From contig JACCPH010000026.1 in the NCBI GenBank assembly GCA_014183095.1, positions 315,922-379,921 of the forward strand: a stretch of 64,000 nt of DNA, in the 5' to 3' direction. The notes under the pieces were generated by a model, which ran no database searches, was not told the origin of the DNA, and worked only from the letters and a program-made list of their open reading frames with translations. Origin of the DNA: Harringtonia aguacate. Lineage: Eukaryota > Ascomycota > Sordariomycetes > Ophiostomatales > Ophiostomataceae. Of the stretch, positions 1 to 11,214 are shown in pieces; within the stretch, counting starts at the first letter, position 1; every line of letters begins with the position of its first letter. The translations under genes were made by a program, and so were the position numbers.

Positions 1-670
1 GGGCTCGTCGACGACGGGGCGGGCCATGTCGACGAGCATGGCGAGGGCGAGGCGGCGGACGGCGGCATCGGGGACGTCGTGGTAGAAAGCGGCCTCGGCG
101 AGGTCCATGCGGAGGGGGAGGCGTGTTTCCTGGCAGTCAGATGAGAGTTGGATAAAAAAAAGGCACGACGAATACGAGCGCTCTTGGACGCACCTCCACC
201 CCGTGGATCCACCCGCTGCCGATGCTGCCGTCCGGCGCCCGCATGGCCGTCCCGGTCGTCGGCACGGGCATGGGCGCCACCCAGACGGCGGCAACGACGC
301 CGGGGGTCTCCCGTCTGGCAACCCCGGCAGCTCCCTCGGCTGCTCCCTCGGCCGCTCCCTCGGCTGCTCCCCTGGCTGCCGCCCCCCGCTCGACGGCCGT
401 CTCCCCCTGCACCGCCGCCGACAGCGGCACTACCCCGTAGCTGTGGCTCGCCACCACGACTGCCTCGCCCGCGTCGGCCGCCCGCTGGATTGCCTGTCGC
501 AGCACGACCGTGTCGTCCACGTGCGACCGGCCCACGAGCCCGTCGTCGCAGCCCATCGATGGCAGCGGCGGCGCCACCACTGTGCAGCCGCGCGCCTGCA
601 GCGCCGCAAACAGCGAGCGGTAGTGCAGCGGGCGGTGCCAGGCGCCGCAGGCGAAGACGACGGTGGGCAT
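1..670 (-). CDS. alpha/beta hydrolase, partial (runs off left edge)
   Basis: Serine hydrolase of the salicylate/methyl-ester esterase-like alpha/beta hydrolase group; the substrate cannot be told. ATG at 670 opens MPTVVFACGAWHRP, the usual start of this family (beta strand plus a G-W-H loop). The nucleophile elbow reads ASHSYG. Exon 1 is 194-670 (159 codons). A 64-nt intron (130-193, GTGCGT...CAG) separates it from exon 2 (1-129), which starts ETRLPLRMDLAEAAFYHDVP, the lid region of such enzymes, and stays open to the window edge. The catalytic Asp and His would lie outside the window. An Ala/Gly-rich tandem (AAEGAAEGAAEGAA) sits between elbow and lid and probably is a species-specific loop. 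Fold confident, function open. Confidence 0.75.
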
Positions 671-1221
671 GGTGGTGGTGGTGGTGGTGGTGGTGGTGGT
701 GACAGTAGACGTAGTGATGTGAGTCAATGTGAGTCGATGTGAGCAACAGAGCAGAGAACAGAACAGAGAACGGAACAGAGAACAGAACAGAAGAGATGGC
801 AGCAGCGAAGCCATCTGCACCTGCCTCTTATACCTGGACGGCTGACGTTGGAAAACGGCTAGACGAGGAAGGAACGAACCGACCAAAAAAAAGTACCCAG
901 CATGTATTTCTATGCACTCTATACAGTCTATGATTACAATTATGGACGCAGGTGAAAAAATAGGCGATGCGCACATGAAAGAAAGTGAGAAGAGAAAAAG
1001 GGGAAAAGAGGGAAATGAGGGAAAAGGCCATGGGAGCTAGGACGCACACCGACAAGTGCTGATGTGCCGACGGACAGCTGACCGTCACACACGGCTCGCT
1101 TCAGCCGGCGACGTTCACGTGGAAGCAAGACCGCAGGATTGGAGGATTGCAGGCGTTTCAGCATTGCAGGCATGCAGATGCAGGCATGCAGGTGCAGGCA
1201 TTCCAGGCACAACACAGCCGA
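671..1221. other. intergenic, hydrolase promoter and MFS 3' flank
   Basis: No gene supported. It holds the upstream region of the hydrolase, with short GT-rich and AGAAC-type repeats at 688-800, and the 3' flank of the MFS gene. Confidence 0.5.
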
Positions 1222-2657
1222 CTACACCCGCCCCCACAGCCCCTGGGGCGTGCCGAGTTTGGCGATCCAGGCGAGGACCCCTCCAGCGATGCAGACGACG
1301 CCGCTGAAGATGGAGGTGTCGAGGTAGCTGCCGGTGCGGTGGAGCATGGCGCCGTTGATGGGGGGCCCGATGAGGACGGCAAAGGAGGCGGCGGCCATGG
1401 CCATGCCGATGTAGGTGCCCATGTTGCGGGGGTCGTCGATGCAGACGGAGATGGCGGCGGAGGCGCCGGAGAGGATGGTGCCGGAGGTGAAGCCGAAAAA
1501 GACGGAAAAGACAATCATGCCGGCGTTGGAGGTGGCCTTTGTGAGGCAGAGGATGACGATGCCGGAGCCGATGCCGCCAAAGACGAGCACGTTGATGCGG
1601 CCGAGGCGGTCGGCGGCGATGCCGGGCAGGATGCGGCCAAAGGTGGAGGCGGCGTTGACAATGGCCAGCAGGTAGGCGGCCAGCGTGGTGTTCATGCCCT
1701 GCGAGACGGCGTACGACGGCATGTAAAAGAGGGGCATGAAGAAGCCGAGGAACATGAGGAACATGGCGACGGTCAGCGCGATATAGTCAAACTGGTGCCA
1801 CGCCTGCCACAGGATAAACGACGTCTGCCGGGGCGGCAGCCGCGGCCGGACGGTGACAACGGCCACGGCCAGCGTCGCCAGCATGACAAAGCCCATGATG
1901 CGCACGGCCCAGCCAAAGCCCAGCTGCGCGGCCTCGGTGCGCTGGTTCAGCATGCGGCTCAGCGCAATGGGGAAGATGACGCCGCCCACCGACGAGCCGG
2001 CAATGGCGGCGCCCAGCGCGGCGCCGCGCTTCTTGTCGAACCACTGCATGACGGCGGCCAGGCTCGGCACCTGCATGCCGCCGGTGGCGAGGCCCAGCAG
2101 CACGCCCTGGGCCAGCATGAACTGCCAGTACTCTTTGCAGAGGCTCGTCATCATGACGGCGAAGACGGCGGTGAGGACGGAGGGGACGACGACCTGCCAT
2201 TAGCAATGTTTTAGCGGCATCAGAAAAGGACGCCACCGGCACTCACCTTGGACCCGTACCGGTCAAACAGCGGCCCCGACACTGCCCCCAGCGCAAACTG
2301 CGAAAACGCCGTGAGGCTGCCGATCCACGCAATCGTGTCCGCGCTCTTGTCCGCCAGCTGGTGCGTCATGTAGTACTCCTGGAACACGCCAAACGAGTTG
2401 GCAAACCCCAGCGTCGCAAACGACACGCACGCCGCCCCCAGCGCCACCAGCCAAGCCCGCGTGCCGCCGTCGGGCGCCGGCCCGACGCCGTCCGTGACGC
2501 CGCCCTCGCTGTCGGTCGTGGCCCCGGCCGCCTCGGCCTTTTCCAGCGCCTCCATGTCTGTGCCGCTGCCGCTGCCGGTGGCCTCGGCGCGCTCCTCGGG
2601 CGGCAGCGTGTCCTCGCGGCGGAGCCGGAACTGGTCGTCGGCGGGGGAAGCCATCAT
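1222..2657 (-). CDS. MFS transporter, monocarboxylate transporter family
   Basis: Plasma-membrane secondary transporter of the fungal MCT-like MFS branch. Substrate unknown; monocarboxylates or siderophore-like compounds are typical. Two exons: 2247-2657 and 1222-2193, with a 53-nt intron (GTGAGT...CAG) joining GSK to VVVPSVLTAVFAV. The product is 460 aa. An acidic, hydrophilic N-terminus (about 70 aa) precedes 12 predicted membrane spans. The first is marked by WLVALGAACVSFATLGFAN and the family-typical loop FGVFQEYY. Motif A-like residues (GPLFDRYGSK) follow span 2. Start is ATG 2657; an alternative Met is one codon later. It is divergent from a Zn2Cys6 regulator 578 bp away, a common fungal transporter/regulator arrangement, so local control is possible but unproven. 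Confidence 0.85.
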
Positions 2658-3235
2658 GTCCACGCAAAACGAAAACGGCGACGTTGTCGAGATCGCAACA
2701 GAACGTATCGGAGCCGTGGTGGGATAAATGTTAACCGACTGTCTGATCGAGTATCTGGTCGAGGTGTCTGGTCGAGGTGTCTGGCCGAGTTGTCTGGCCG
2801 AATTGTCTAACAAGGAAGGCAGCTGTTGCTGTCAGTCGCGAGTCCAGTTCACTTGTTCACCTTCTCGTCCAGAAAACCCATCCGCCAGCACAGATGCAGA
2901 CCACGATATATATATAGCATCGATCCCATTACCAACCAGCCTGCCGACTGCCACCGCACGACCCCCCTGCCGGCGCGGCCAGGACACGGAGTCGGCGTCG
3001 GACTCGGGGTCAGCACGGTGCAATAGCGGAGCGGCTCTCTGGCCAATCACAGACGCCCATTTACCGGACTCGGCAAATTTGTGTGGCAGCTCTTAAGTCC
3101 GACTTTGGAATTTCCCGGCAGCCGCTCGTATTTAGAACCGCCCACCACAACCTGCTGGGGCGCTGTGGCCTTGCATTTCGCTTGAAAGAACTTGCGATTA
3201 TCTCCTGAGATCCCCGCCTGAAAGCACTCGCAGTC
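2658..3235. promoter_or_regulatory. divergent promoter region, MFS / Zn2Cys6 factor
   Basis: 578-bp intergenic region between two divergent start codons. A TATATATATA tract at about 2907-2916 could act as a TATA element for either side. Tandem GGTCGAGGTGTCTGG-like copies lie at 2757-2800. No operator is proposed. Confidence 0.4.
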
Positions 3236-3515
3236 ATGGCCGAGACCGAAGTCCGGCGCCGAAGGCGGCCTGCCGTGTAAGTCGTGCCTGATCTGCAGCG
3301 GTACTCACTACTCACTTGGCACTTGCCAAGGCTGTGTGCGAGCAGCCATGGGCCTCTCGACGGCCAGCTAACGCCCCCCCCACAGGAGCTGCACCCTCTG
3401 CCGACGTCGCAAGATCCGGTGCAACCGCGAGCTGCCCTGCAGCAATTGTCTGCGCACCCGCAAGGGCGTGACCTGCACCTATGAGGAGCAGCCGCCGCCG
3501 CTGCGGACGGTACGA

Positions 3516-3552
<37 letters not shown>

Positions 3553-6411
3553 GCAAGCACCCTTCCAGAGACAAGGACCGCATGCAGAGTCCGGCCACGT
3601 CCGCAGGGACACCTCTGCGCCCCAGGCTGGCTGCTGCTGCTGCTGCTGCTGCTACCACCGCAGTCGCCGTCGCTCGACGTGCGCCTGCCAGTCCGGCCAG
3701 TCCAGCCGACATGCTGCCGCCCACGCCGTCTACCGTGGCCGCGTCCGTACCGTCCGTGCCACCCATGCCGTCGGACCGCCTCGCAGCTGCCGTCCGGCCC
3801 CTCCACGTCTCCTCGCCGTTCAACGACGCCGTGGGTCTGCCCGACTGCACCGTGCTGGAGTCGCCGTCGGTCGCCGACACGGCCGACGTGCGGTCGATCA
3901 AGGCGCGCATCCGGGCACTGCAGGCAGAGCTGGCGCGGCGGACAGGAGACGAGAGTGGTTCAGCAGCAGCAGCAGCAGCAGCCGCCGCCGCAGCAGCAGC
4001 AGCGGACACCCCCGAGACGTCGCCCTTTGCCGGGCCGACCATGGATCCAGACCCGACCATCATGTCGGCGTGGCCAGACCAGTCCAAGAGCTTCCAGGTG
4101 CAGCAGCAACGCGATGGCCTGCGGCAGATGACGAGCCGCAGCGTCATGCACAAGACGCGGCTGTTTGGGCAGAGCCACTGGATCAATAGTGTGGTGGGGG
4201 TAAGATGACCAGCCCAGGCCGAGGTGGAGGCAAATCGTGCTGACTGAACAGTTCCGCGACATCTTTGACGTCATCGAGCCGCTCGTGGCCGAAGCCAAGA
4301 GCAACCGCGTGCTTGCCGACATGCAGCGCATCAAGCACATCGGCCGCCTCATCAAGTACCATCGCGCACCGGCCTGGCCGCCGCCGATGCCGCCACGCTG
4401 CAGCGACCTGCCGCCGCGGGCGCTGGCCGACGAGCTCATCGGCTGCTACCTGCGCAGCACCGAGAGCATCCTGCGCATCCTGCACGTGCCGTCGTTTCGG
4501 CGGGACATTGGGGTTTTGTTTGAACCGGCGGCTGCGTCTGGCGGCGGGAGCAGCACCGGGAGCAGCACCGGGCCTGGCCGGACTCCCCCCGGCACCCTCC
4601 CCGGGAGCGCCCCGGGCGTGGCCGCCGGCCACCCCGACCGGACGCTGCTTGTGCAGCTCAAGCTCGTGCTGGCCATCGGGTCGGCGACGCACGACGACCA
4701 CGAGGCGCTGCGTCCCCGTGCCGTGCACTGGCTGCACGAGGCGCACTGCTGGATGGCCGAGCCCGAGTTCAAGGCGCGGCTGACGCTGACGTCGCTGCAG
4801 ACGCAGCTGCTCGTGCTGGTGGCGCGCGAGCTCGTCGGGCTCGGCGGCGGGCTGACCTGGGTCGAGGTCGGCGGCCTGGTGCGCACGGCCGTCTACATGG
4901 GCCTGCACCGCGACCCGTCGCGCGTGACCAAGCAGTCGACGCGCTGGACGGCCGAGATGCGGCGGCGGCTGTGGAACTCGATCCTCGAGCTGGCCGTGTT
5001 CACGAGCCTCGACTCGGGGGCGCCGCCGCAGCTGTCGCTGCGCGACTTTGACACGCAGCCGCCGGGGAACTTTGACGACGAGGAGCTGGAGGGGGATGCT
5101 TGGGTTGCTGGAGATGGTGAGGGTGCTTCTGCCGCTGACGGACCCCCCCGCCTCACCGCCACCTCTCTCGCCATCGCCCTCCGCAAGACGCTGCCGCTGC
5201 GCCTCGAGATCGTCCACTTCCTCAACGACGTCGGCCCCGCCGGCTCCTACGCCGACACCCGCCGGCTCGACAAGGAGTTCCGCGCCGTCTACCGCACGCT
5301 GTGCGAGACGCTGCAACGGTTAAAGTCGACAGAGACCAGCAGCAGCACGTCCGGCCGGCTCTCCCACCTCCAGCTCGCCCTCGTCGACATTTCCGTGCGC
5401 CGCTTCCTCTTGTGTCTGCACGCGCCCTTTTTCGGCGCCGCCCTGCAGGGCGAGGCCTCCTATGCCTTTTCGCGGCGCGTCGTCGTCGACACGGCCCTGA
5501 CCATCTGGGCGACGGCAGGCGGCGGCGGCACGTCTGGCGGCGGCGGCACGGCTGCGACCCCCGACACGGCCTCGGCCACGCCCAACGCCGAGCTGCTGCG
5601 CGTGGCCATGCTCGGGCCCAGTGCCGTGCGCAAGATCTCCATGCAGGCCAGCCTGATGGTGGCCACCGAGATCAAGTCGCAGCTGCTCGAGGACGACGCC
5701 ATCCAGGGGGGGACGCGGACGCTGTTGCTGGGATTGGGGGGTTGTCGAGACGAGACTGCCACAGGGACCACAGGGATCCCAGGGACCCCAGGGACCCCAG
5801 GGACCCCAGGGACGGCCGCCCGCACGCCCGTCCGCCCAGACCTCCTCGCCGTCCTCAACGACTCGTGCGCCTGGTGTCTGCGCAACATTGAGGCCGGCGA
5901 GACCAACGTCAAGGGCTACCTGCTGTCCCGCCTCATCACCGCCCAGATCGACGGCCTGCGCCGCGGCATGATGGGCTCCGCCACTGCCACCGCTGCCAGC
6001 CGCCTCGCCCTCGCCCGCGAGCTGCTGGCCACCGCCGAGGACGCCGAGACTGTGTGCCTGCCCATCCTGGAGCGCCAGCTGCGGCGGCTGCAGGGGGGGG
6101 AGGGCCAGGTGCAGGAGCCCCTGGAGGGCCAGGGAGGCCTGGCCGACAACCCAGGGTCTTCCCAGATAGGGCCCTCCCAGGCAGGGGTGCCGGCACCCCA
6201 GACTGGCCAGACTGGCCAGGTCATCCAGACCACCCAGGCAGCCCAGGCAGCGTCCACGCTCTCCCCCGGCCTTCCCCCCTCCTTCCCCATCGACCTCGAC
6301 CTCGCCATGCCCGACCGCGTCGACGACTGGGAGATGCTGCTCAACCCGAGCCACGGCGAGCAGCTGAGCTGGCTCTTCTCGAGCGAGATGCCGCAGGAGA
6401 TTGTGTGGTAG
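3236..6411 (+). CDS. Zn2Cys6 transcription factor with fungal_trans domain
   Basis: Nuclear DNA-binding regulator. Three exons: 3236-3276, 3386-4199 and 4252-6411, with GTAAGT/CAG and GTAAGA/CAG introns, giving 1004 aa. The binuclear zinc cluster has Cys at about 16, 19, 26, 32, 35 and 44 (spacing 2-6-5-2-8), interrupted by intron 1 exactly where many family members have one. An 11-residue Gln run (CAG repeat, 3519-3550) and Ala runs follow in a disordered linker. The middle-homology (fungal_trans) domain begins near residue 340 with ADELIGCYLRSTESILRIL and includes VRTAVYMGLHRDPS. The C-terminal third is low-complexity (GTPGTPGTPGT, Gln/Thr-rich) and ends in an acidic segment that could be an activation region. 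Targets unknown; the adjacent divergent MFS gene is the obvious candidate. Confidence 0.9.
3519..3550 (+). repeat. CAG trinucleotide repeat (polyglutamine)
   Basis: About 11 uninterrupted CAG codons just after the zinc cluster of the transcription factor. A likely length-polymorphic site. Confidence 0.9.
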
Positions 6412-7099
6412 GGAGAGGCGGTAGGGAGGGGCAGAGCACGAGTATGCGTGTGCGAGTAAAGACGACAAATGTACAATATTACCGATAGAGCTATCTGTTC
6501 GCGTACTTGTATTTGTACATACTAACTAGTACAATAAAAGTACAAGTGCTGCATTCACGTGACCGCAATCTCGGTAAGGAAGGAGCTCTAGACCGTTTGG
6601 TGGGTCGCCCCTGCCAGTATGTACTTTCCCCGCAGCTCGTGGGCGGTGGCAGCTGTTGATCCGTGGATCTCTCTGCCCGTCTTCCGTCCCAGCTTTCCCA
6701 TCCTCATCCACGACGACACCCTGCCCTCCTCCCCCCCCTCCCTCCCTCTCCCTCCCCCCGGCCTTGCGACGCTCCTCCGCCACGACCACCTCCCCCTGCG
6801 CGCCTGCGAAACCCCTCTCAATCGCATCGCCATTGGCCGCCGGCCAGTGTGGCCGCTCGGCCAGCTTATCAGTCTCCTGACTTGCGTCTTCTCTCTCTCT
6901 CTCTCTCTGCTCTTCGCCTGTTCTCCCTCTCCTCCTCTTTTACGCTTTTCTCTCTCCCTCTCCCATTCGCCTCTCCTCTTCTCCACATCCTCTCCCCCCT
7001 CTCTTTTCCACCTCCTCTCTCCCCATCTCTTCTCCACCTCTCCTTCTCTTCTTCTCAGCCTCCTCTCTTTTCCTTCTCTCCTCTTCCCATCCTCCTATC
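6412..7099. other. intergenic, leader region of WDR48-like gene
   Basis: No gene supported. It contains a TCACGTGA site at about 6555 and a long pyrimidine-rich stretch with (CT)n at about 6890-6908 running to the next start codon, as in many fungal leaders. Confidence 0.5.
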
Positions 7100-10000
7100 A
7101 TGGCGACCAAGAAGGCTCGCCAGAACATCAGCTATGGTACGTCACATCGACCTGTCTCTGCGACCCAGCTGACAGCCAGTCCTCGAGAGCGATGCGCAGT
7201 CAGCCGGCCACCGGCTCGGTGTCAACGGGCTCGCTTTTGACAGCGAGAACTCGATACTGTAAGTGGTGGTGACAGACAGCCTGTGCATTTTATGCAAGCT
7301 CGCTGACCCCCAGATACTCGGGCGGCCGCGACGGCGTAGTGTGCGCCTGGGACGTCCACCTCGACCGGCCGACACGCGACACGGAGACGACCGACAACGA
7401 CAAAGGTGCTTCCAACGGCACCAACGGCACCAACGGCACCAACGGCACCGGCGGCACCAACGGCGCCAGGACCGGCCGGCCGCCACGGCAGACAGCGACG
7501 TCGCGGGCACAGACGCAGGCGCACACGCACTGGATCAACGACATTACGCTGGCGCAGAACCGGGCGGCGCTGGTGACAGCGTCGTCGGACCTGCTAGTCA
7601 AGATCTGGCGGCCGCGCGACTCGCCCGACGACGAGCCGGCGATCCTGGGCAAGCACGCCGACTACGTCAAGTGCGTGGCCAGCCCGGGACAGGCGGCGTC
7701 GTGGGTGGCCTCGGGCGGCCTGGACCGGCGCATCTACCTGTGGGACCTGGCCGGCGGCGGCGAGACGCTGTCCATCGACGTCAGCGGCGAGGAGCACACG
7801 GAAAAGGGCTCCGTGTACGCGCTGCAGGCCACCCACAGCATCCTGGCGAGCGGCGGGCCCGAGTCGACGGTGCGCCTGTGGGACCCGCGCACGGGCAAGA
7901 ACATTACCAAGTTCGTCGGCCACACCGACAACGTGCGCGCCATTCTCGTCAACGAGGCCGGCGACACCGTCATGACCGCCAGCAGCGACCAGACCGTCAA
8001 GGTCTGGAGCGTCACCGCGGGGCGCTGCATGCACACCCTCACCATGCACAGCGCCAGCGTCTGGTCGCTCTTTTCGACCAGCCCCGACCTCGGCGTCTTT
8101 TACTCGTCCGACCGCAGCGGCCTCGTCGTCAAGACGGACGTCCGCGGCAGCCTCGTCGACGACATTGACGACGGCCTCAGCGTCGCCGTCGCCAAGGAGC
8201 ACGACGGCGTCGGCCGCGTCGTCGCCAGCGACGGCTTCCTCTGGACCGCCACCGGCAGCTCCAGCATCAACCGCTGGGCCGACATTGACACGGGTGCCGC
8301 TCTCGAGAGTTTGCGGGCGGCGGCGGCGGCAGTGACCACCTCTTCGGCCGACACCGTCCGCCCCCACAGCTCCTCCGTGTCCACCATGACCGGCGGCGCT
8401 GTCCGCCCGCCCCTGCTCGACATCCCGGCCCAGGCCATCCTGCGCATCTCCAACACGGCCACGTTCCCGCCGCGGGCCGGCGCCGGTGCCGACGCGGCCA
8501 CCATCTCGGGTGCCAGCATCAACGGGGCAGGCAGCACCAACGGGGCCGCCAGCGTCAACGGGGCGGGTAGCATCAACGGAAATGCCTCTGCCGCCGCCGC
8601 CAGCTCAGCCGTCAGCCGCAAGGGCTCCGAGATTCTCGTAGACGACGCCGCCGACGATGTGGTCGAGCCCGTTCACCACCTGCCGGTCGAGACGATCGAG
8701 GGCAACTGCGGCCTGGTCAAACACCGGCTGCTCAACGACCGGCGGCGCGTGTTGACGCTGGACACGGCGGGCGAAGTACTGCTGTGGGACCTGATCAATG
8801 TGCGTGGACACCTCCCTTTAACTGGACACGTTTCTTTGGACATCCCCCCTGTCTGACCGGACCCTAACTCTCCAGTGCAAACAAATACGCAACTTTGGCA
8901 AGCGCCACCTCGAAGACGTCGAGCCCGAGGTCAACACCACCGAGGCCGTGGCCCCGTGGTGCTCCATCGACGTCAGCTCGGGCAACCTCATGGTCGTGCT
9001 CGAGCAGTACAACTGCTTCGACGCCGAGATGTATGCCGACGAGCTGGTGCTGGACGAGCCGACCGAGTTCCGGGAGGACCAGAGGAGTAGGTTTTCCATT
9101 TTTCCCCCTTTTTTTCCCCTTTCTTTTTCCTTTTCTTTTTCCCTTTTTTCCCCCTTTTATTTCCTTCTTCATACATCTCCTAACGTACAGTCAACCTCGG
9201 TAAATGGATCGTGCGCTACCTCTTTGCCAACCTCATCGACGAGGAGATGCGCCGTGACGAGGCCTTCCGGGCCCCCCTCAACGACTCCGTGGACAAGCGC
9301 GTGGCAGCGGCGGCAGCAGCGGCAGCGGCGGCCGGAACGAGCAGCGCAGTGGACACGGGTGAGACAGGTGACGTCGACGGCAGCCCGTCGACAGGACCGC
9401 TGACGCCCGGCATCGGGCTGGCGTCGCCCATGGACAAGCGCACGTCGCAGGTGAGCCGGCCGTCGGTCGAGAAGGACGACTACTTTTCAAACGGCATCTC
9501 GGCCGTTGAGACGAACGGACGGTCAGAGACGAACGGCAAGGCAGAGACGAACGGCAAGGCGGAGACGAACGGCAAGGCCGACGAGAAGGACAGCAAAGAC
9601 GGCAAGGACAGCAAAGACGGAAAAGAGAAAGACGGCAAAGACAGCAAAGACAAAGACGGCAAAGACAAGGACAGCGGCAAGGGGGGTGCGTTTGGAAAAA
9701 AGTTCCGCATGGGCATGGGCATGTCGTTTGCCACCAAGAAGCTGGGCCGGTCTGCGTCGACGAGCGTGGCGGACAAGGCGGGGGGGGACAAGGACGCAGA
9801 AAAGGACGGCAAGGATGGCAAGGATGGCAAGGGCACAGGAGGAGGAGGAGGAGGTGAGGGGGAGAAGATGTCGGAGACGGCGTCGAGCCATGACGTCAAG
9901 GAGGTGGACGACTGCTTTGGCGGATTTGTGCAGCGGGTGCGCTACGAGTACGAGAAGCAGGCGGCAGAGCAGCCGCTGCAGCGGCTGGCGACGCAGCTGG

Positions 10001-10777
10001 CGCCGTGCCAGACGGATGAGGCGCCGGCGCTGCAGCTGCCGCCGACGACCAAGCTGCTGATCCAGGAGGAGGCGCAGGGCGGCAGCATCGAGCTGTACCG
10101 CGGCACCATTACGACGGCGGGGCGGGCCCGCGACGTGGACAAGATTGAGCAGTGTGCGCCCATGTGGCTGGCCGAGGCGCTGCTGGCCAACAGCACGGCA
10201 CCCAAGGAGGCCGTCAAGATTTCCTTTGTGCTGCTGCCCTACCGCGACGCGTTGCCGAGCATTGCCACGCCCGACGGCAGCAGCCGGCTGAACGCGAACC
10301 GGATGCTGCGGGTGAAGAAGATTTTGGCCTACGTGGCGGAAAAGATGGAGGGGGAGACGAAAGACGAGACGAAGGACGAGACGAAAGATGAGACGAAGGA
10401 CGAGACGAAGGACGAGACAAAAGACGGCGAGGCCCAGGGAGAGACAAAGGCCGACGTCGAGGTGACCGACACAGCCGCCGACACGACAGCCGCCGAGACC
10501 GAGCTCCGGCCCGACGAGTACCTCGAGCTGTACTGCAACGACCAGGTGGGTTTTTTGTGTCTTTACTCTTGTGTCTTCTCTTTCTGACCAACAGCGCCTC
10601 CCCAACGCCATGAGCCTCGCCACTGTACGGGCCCACGTCTGGAAGAACAGCAGCGACATTCTGCTCTACTACCGCGCCAACGGCCGCAAGGAAGTCAAGT
10701 GGAAGCCGCGCGTCGAGGCCCCGGCCGAGGCAGCGGCGGCAGGGGCGGCGCCCGCCGAGACTGGCGCAACTGCATAG
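7100..10777 (+). CDS. bun107: WD40 deubiquitinase activator, WDR48/UAF1/Bun107-like
   Basis: WD40 scaffold that binds and activates USP-type deubiquitinases (Bun107-Ubp9 in fission yeast, WDR48-USP1/12/46 in animals). Six exons: 7100-7136, 7180-7258, 7314-8799, 8876-9086, 9191-10545 and 10595-10777, giving 1116 aa; all junctions keep frame. The N-terminus (ARQNISYV, then GHRLGVNGLAFDSENSILYS) is family-typical. About seven WD40 blades follow, e.g. RIYLWDLAGG, STVRLWDPRTGKNITKFVGH, QTVKVWSVTAGRCMHTL, and one near GEVLLWDLIN. The C-terminal half carries the DUF3337 region (APWCSID, CFDAEMYADEL, LGKWIVRYLF, and a final ubiquitin-like part HVWKNSSDILLYYR). Two low-complexity inserts stand out: ETNGK/KDSKDG repeats (about 9500-9680) and KDET repeats (about 10350-10430). 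These disordered inserts make the protein longer than most relatives. Confidence 0.9.
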
Positions 10778-11214
10778 GACGAATGTAGCACGAGACTGTT
10801 GGGGACTGTAAGAGGTGTGGCGCAACTGCGTAAGACGAGTGTGGCGCGACCGCAGGAGAAGTGCGGCTTGGACGGCTGCTGAGAGCTGAGAGCGACCCAT
10901 GGCGGCGATAGCGTCATAGACACGGCCGAGGAAAGAGCGACCGCAGGGGATGACACGACCAAGAAAGAGCAACCGTAGCGGGTGACACGGCAGGAAAGAA
11001 CGACCGTAGCGGGTGACAGGCCAGAGGCCACAGGCCACCGTCCTGAGAAGGGTATTTATCTATGTATATACCGTAATGTACATGCTATGCTACAGTTTGC
11101 TCGTTTTGTCTGCGTCTGGGAGGGCACCTATCGACATCTATTCCGCCCGACAGTCTTGACTGCTCTCGACCCTATTTTCATGCCTGCTCTCGACCTTACT
11201 TCCATGCCTGCTCT
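10778..11214. repeat. tandem repeats in convergent 3' flanks
   Basis: Between the WDR48-like gene and the SAM carrier (tail to tail). About 10930-11030 holds three imperfect copies of a 31-33-bp unit (GAAAGAGCGACCGYAG...GGTGACACG). About 11155-11245 holds about four copies of a 24-bp unit (ATGCCTGCTCTCGACCTTAC). No gene seen. Confidence 0.6.

Noticed and set aside
4183..5316. A 377-codon minus-strand frame
   Set aside because: Antisense to the fungal_trans domain of the zinc-cluster factor. His/Arg/Gln-rich with no recognisable family.
1..6411. Secondary-metabolite gene cluster (hydrolase, MFS, Zn2Cys6)
   Set aside because: No polyketide synthase, NRPS, terpene synthase or tailoring oxidase in the window. 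The DUF829/PaxU-like gene at 26.4 kb is isolated.
9523..10659. A 378-codon minus-strand frame, Leu/Val/Arg-rich
   Set aside because: It mirrors the repeats of the WDR48-like gene on the other strand and has no independent start context or family features.
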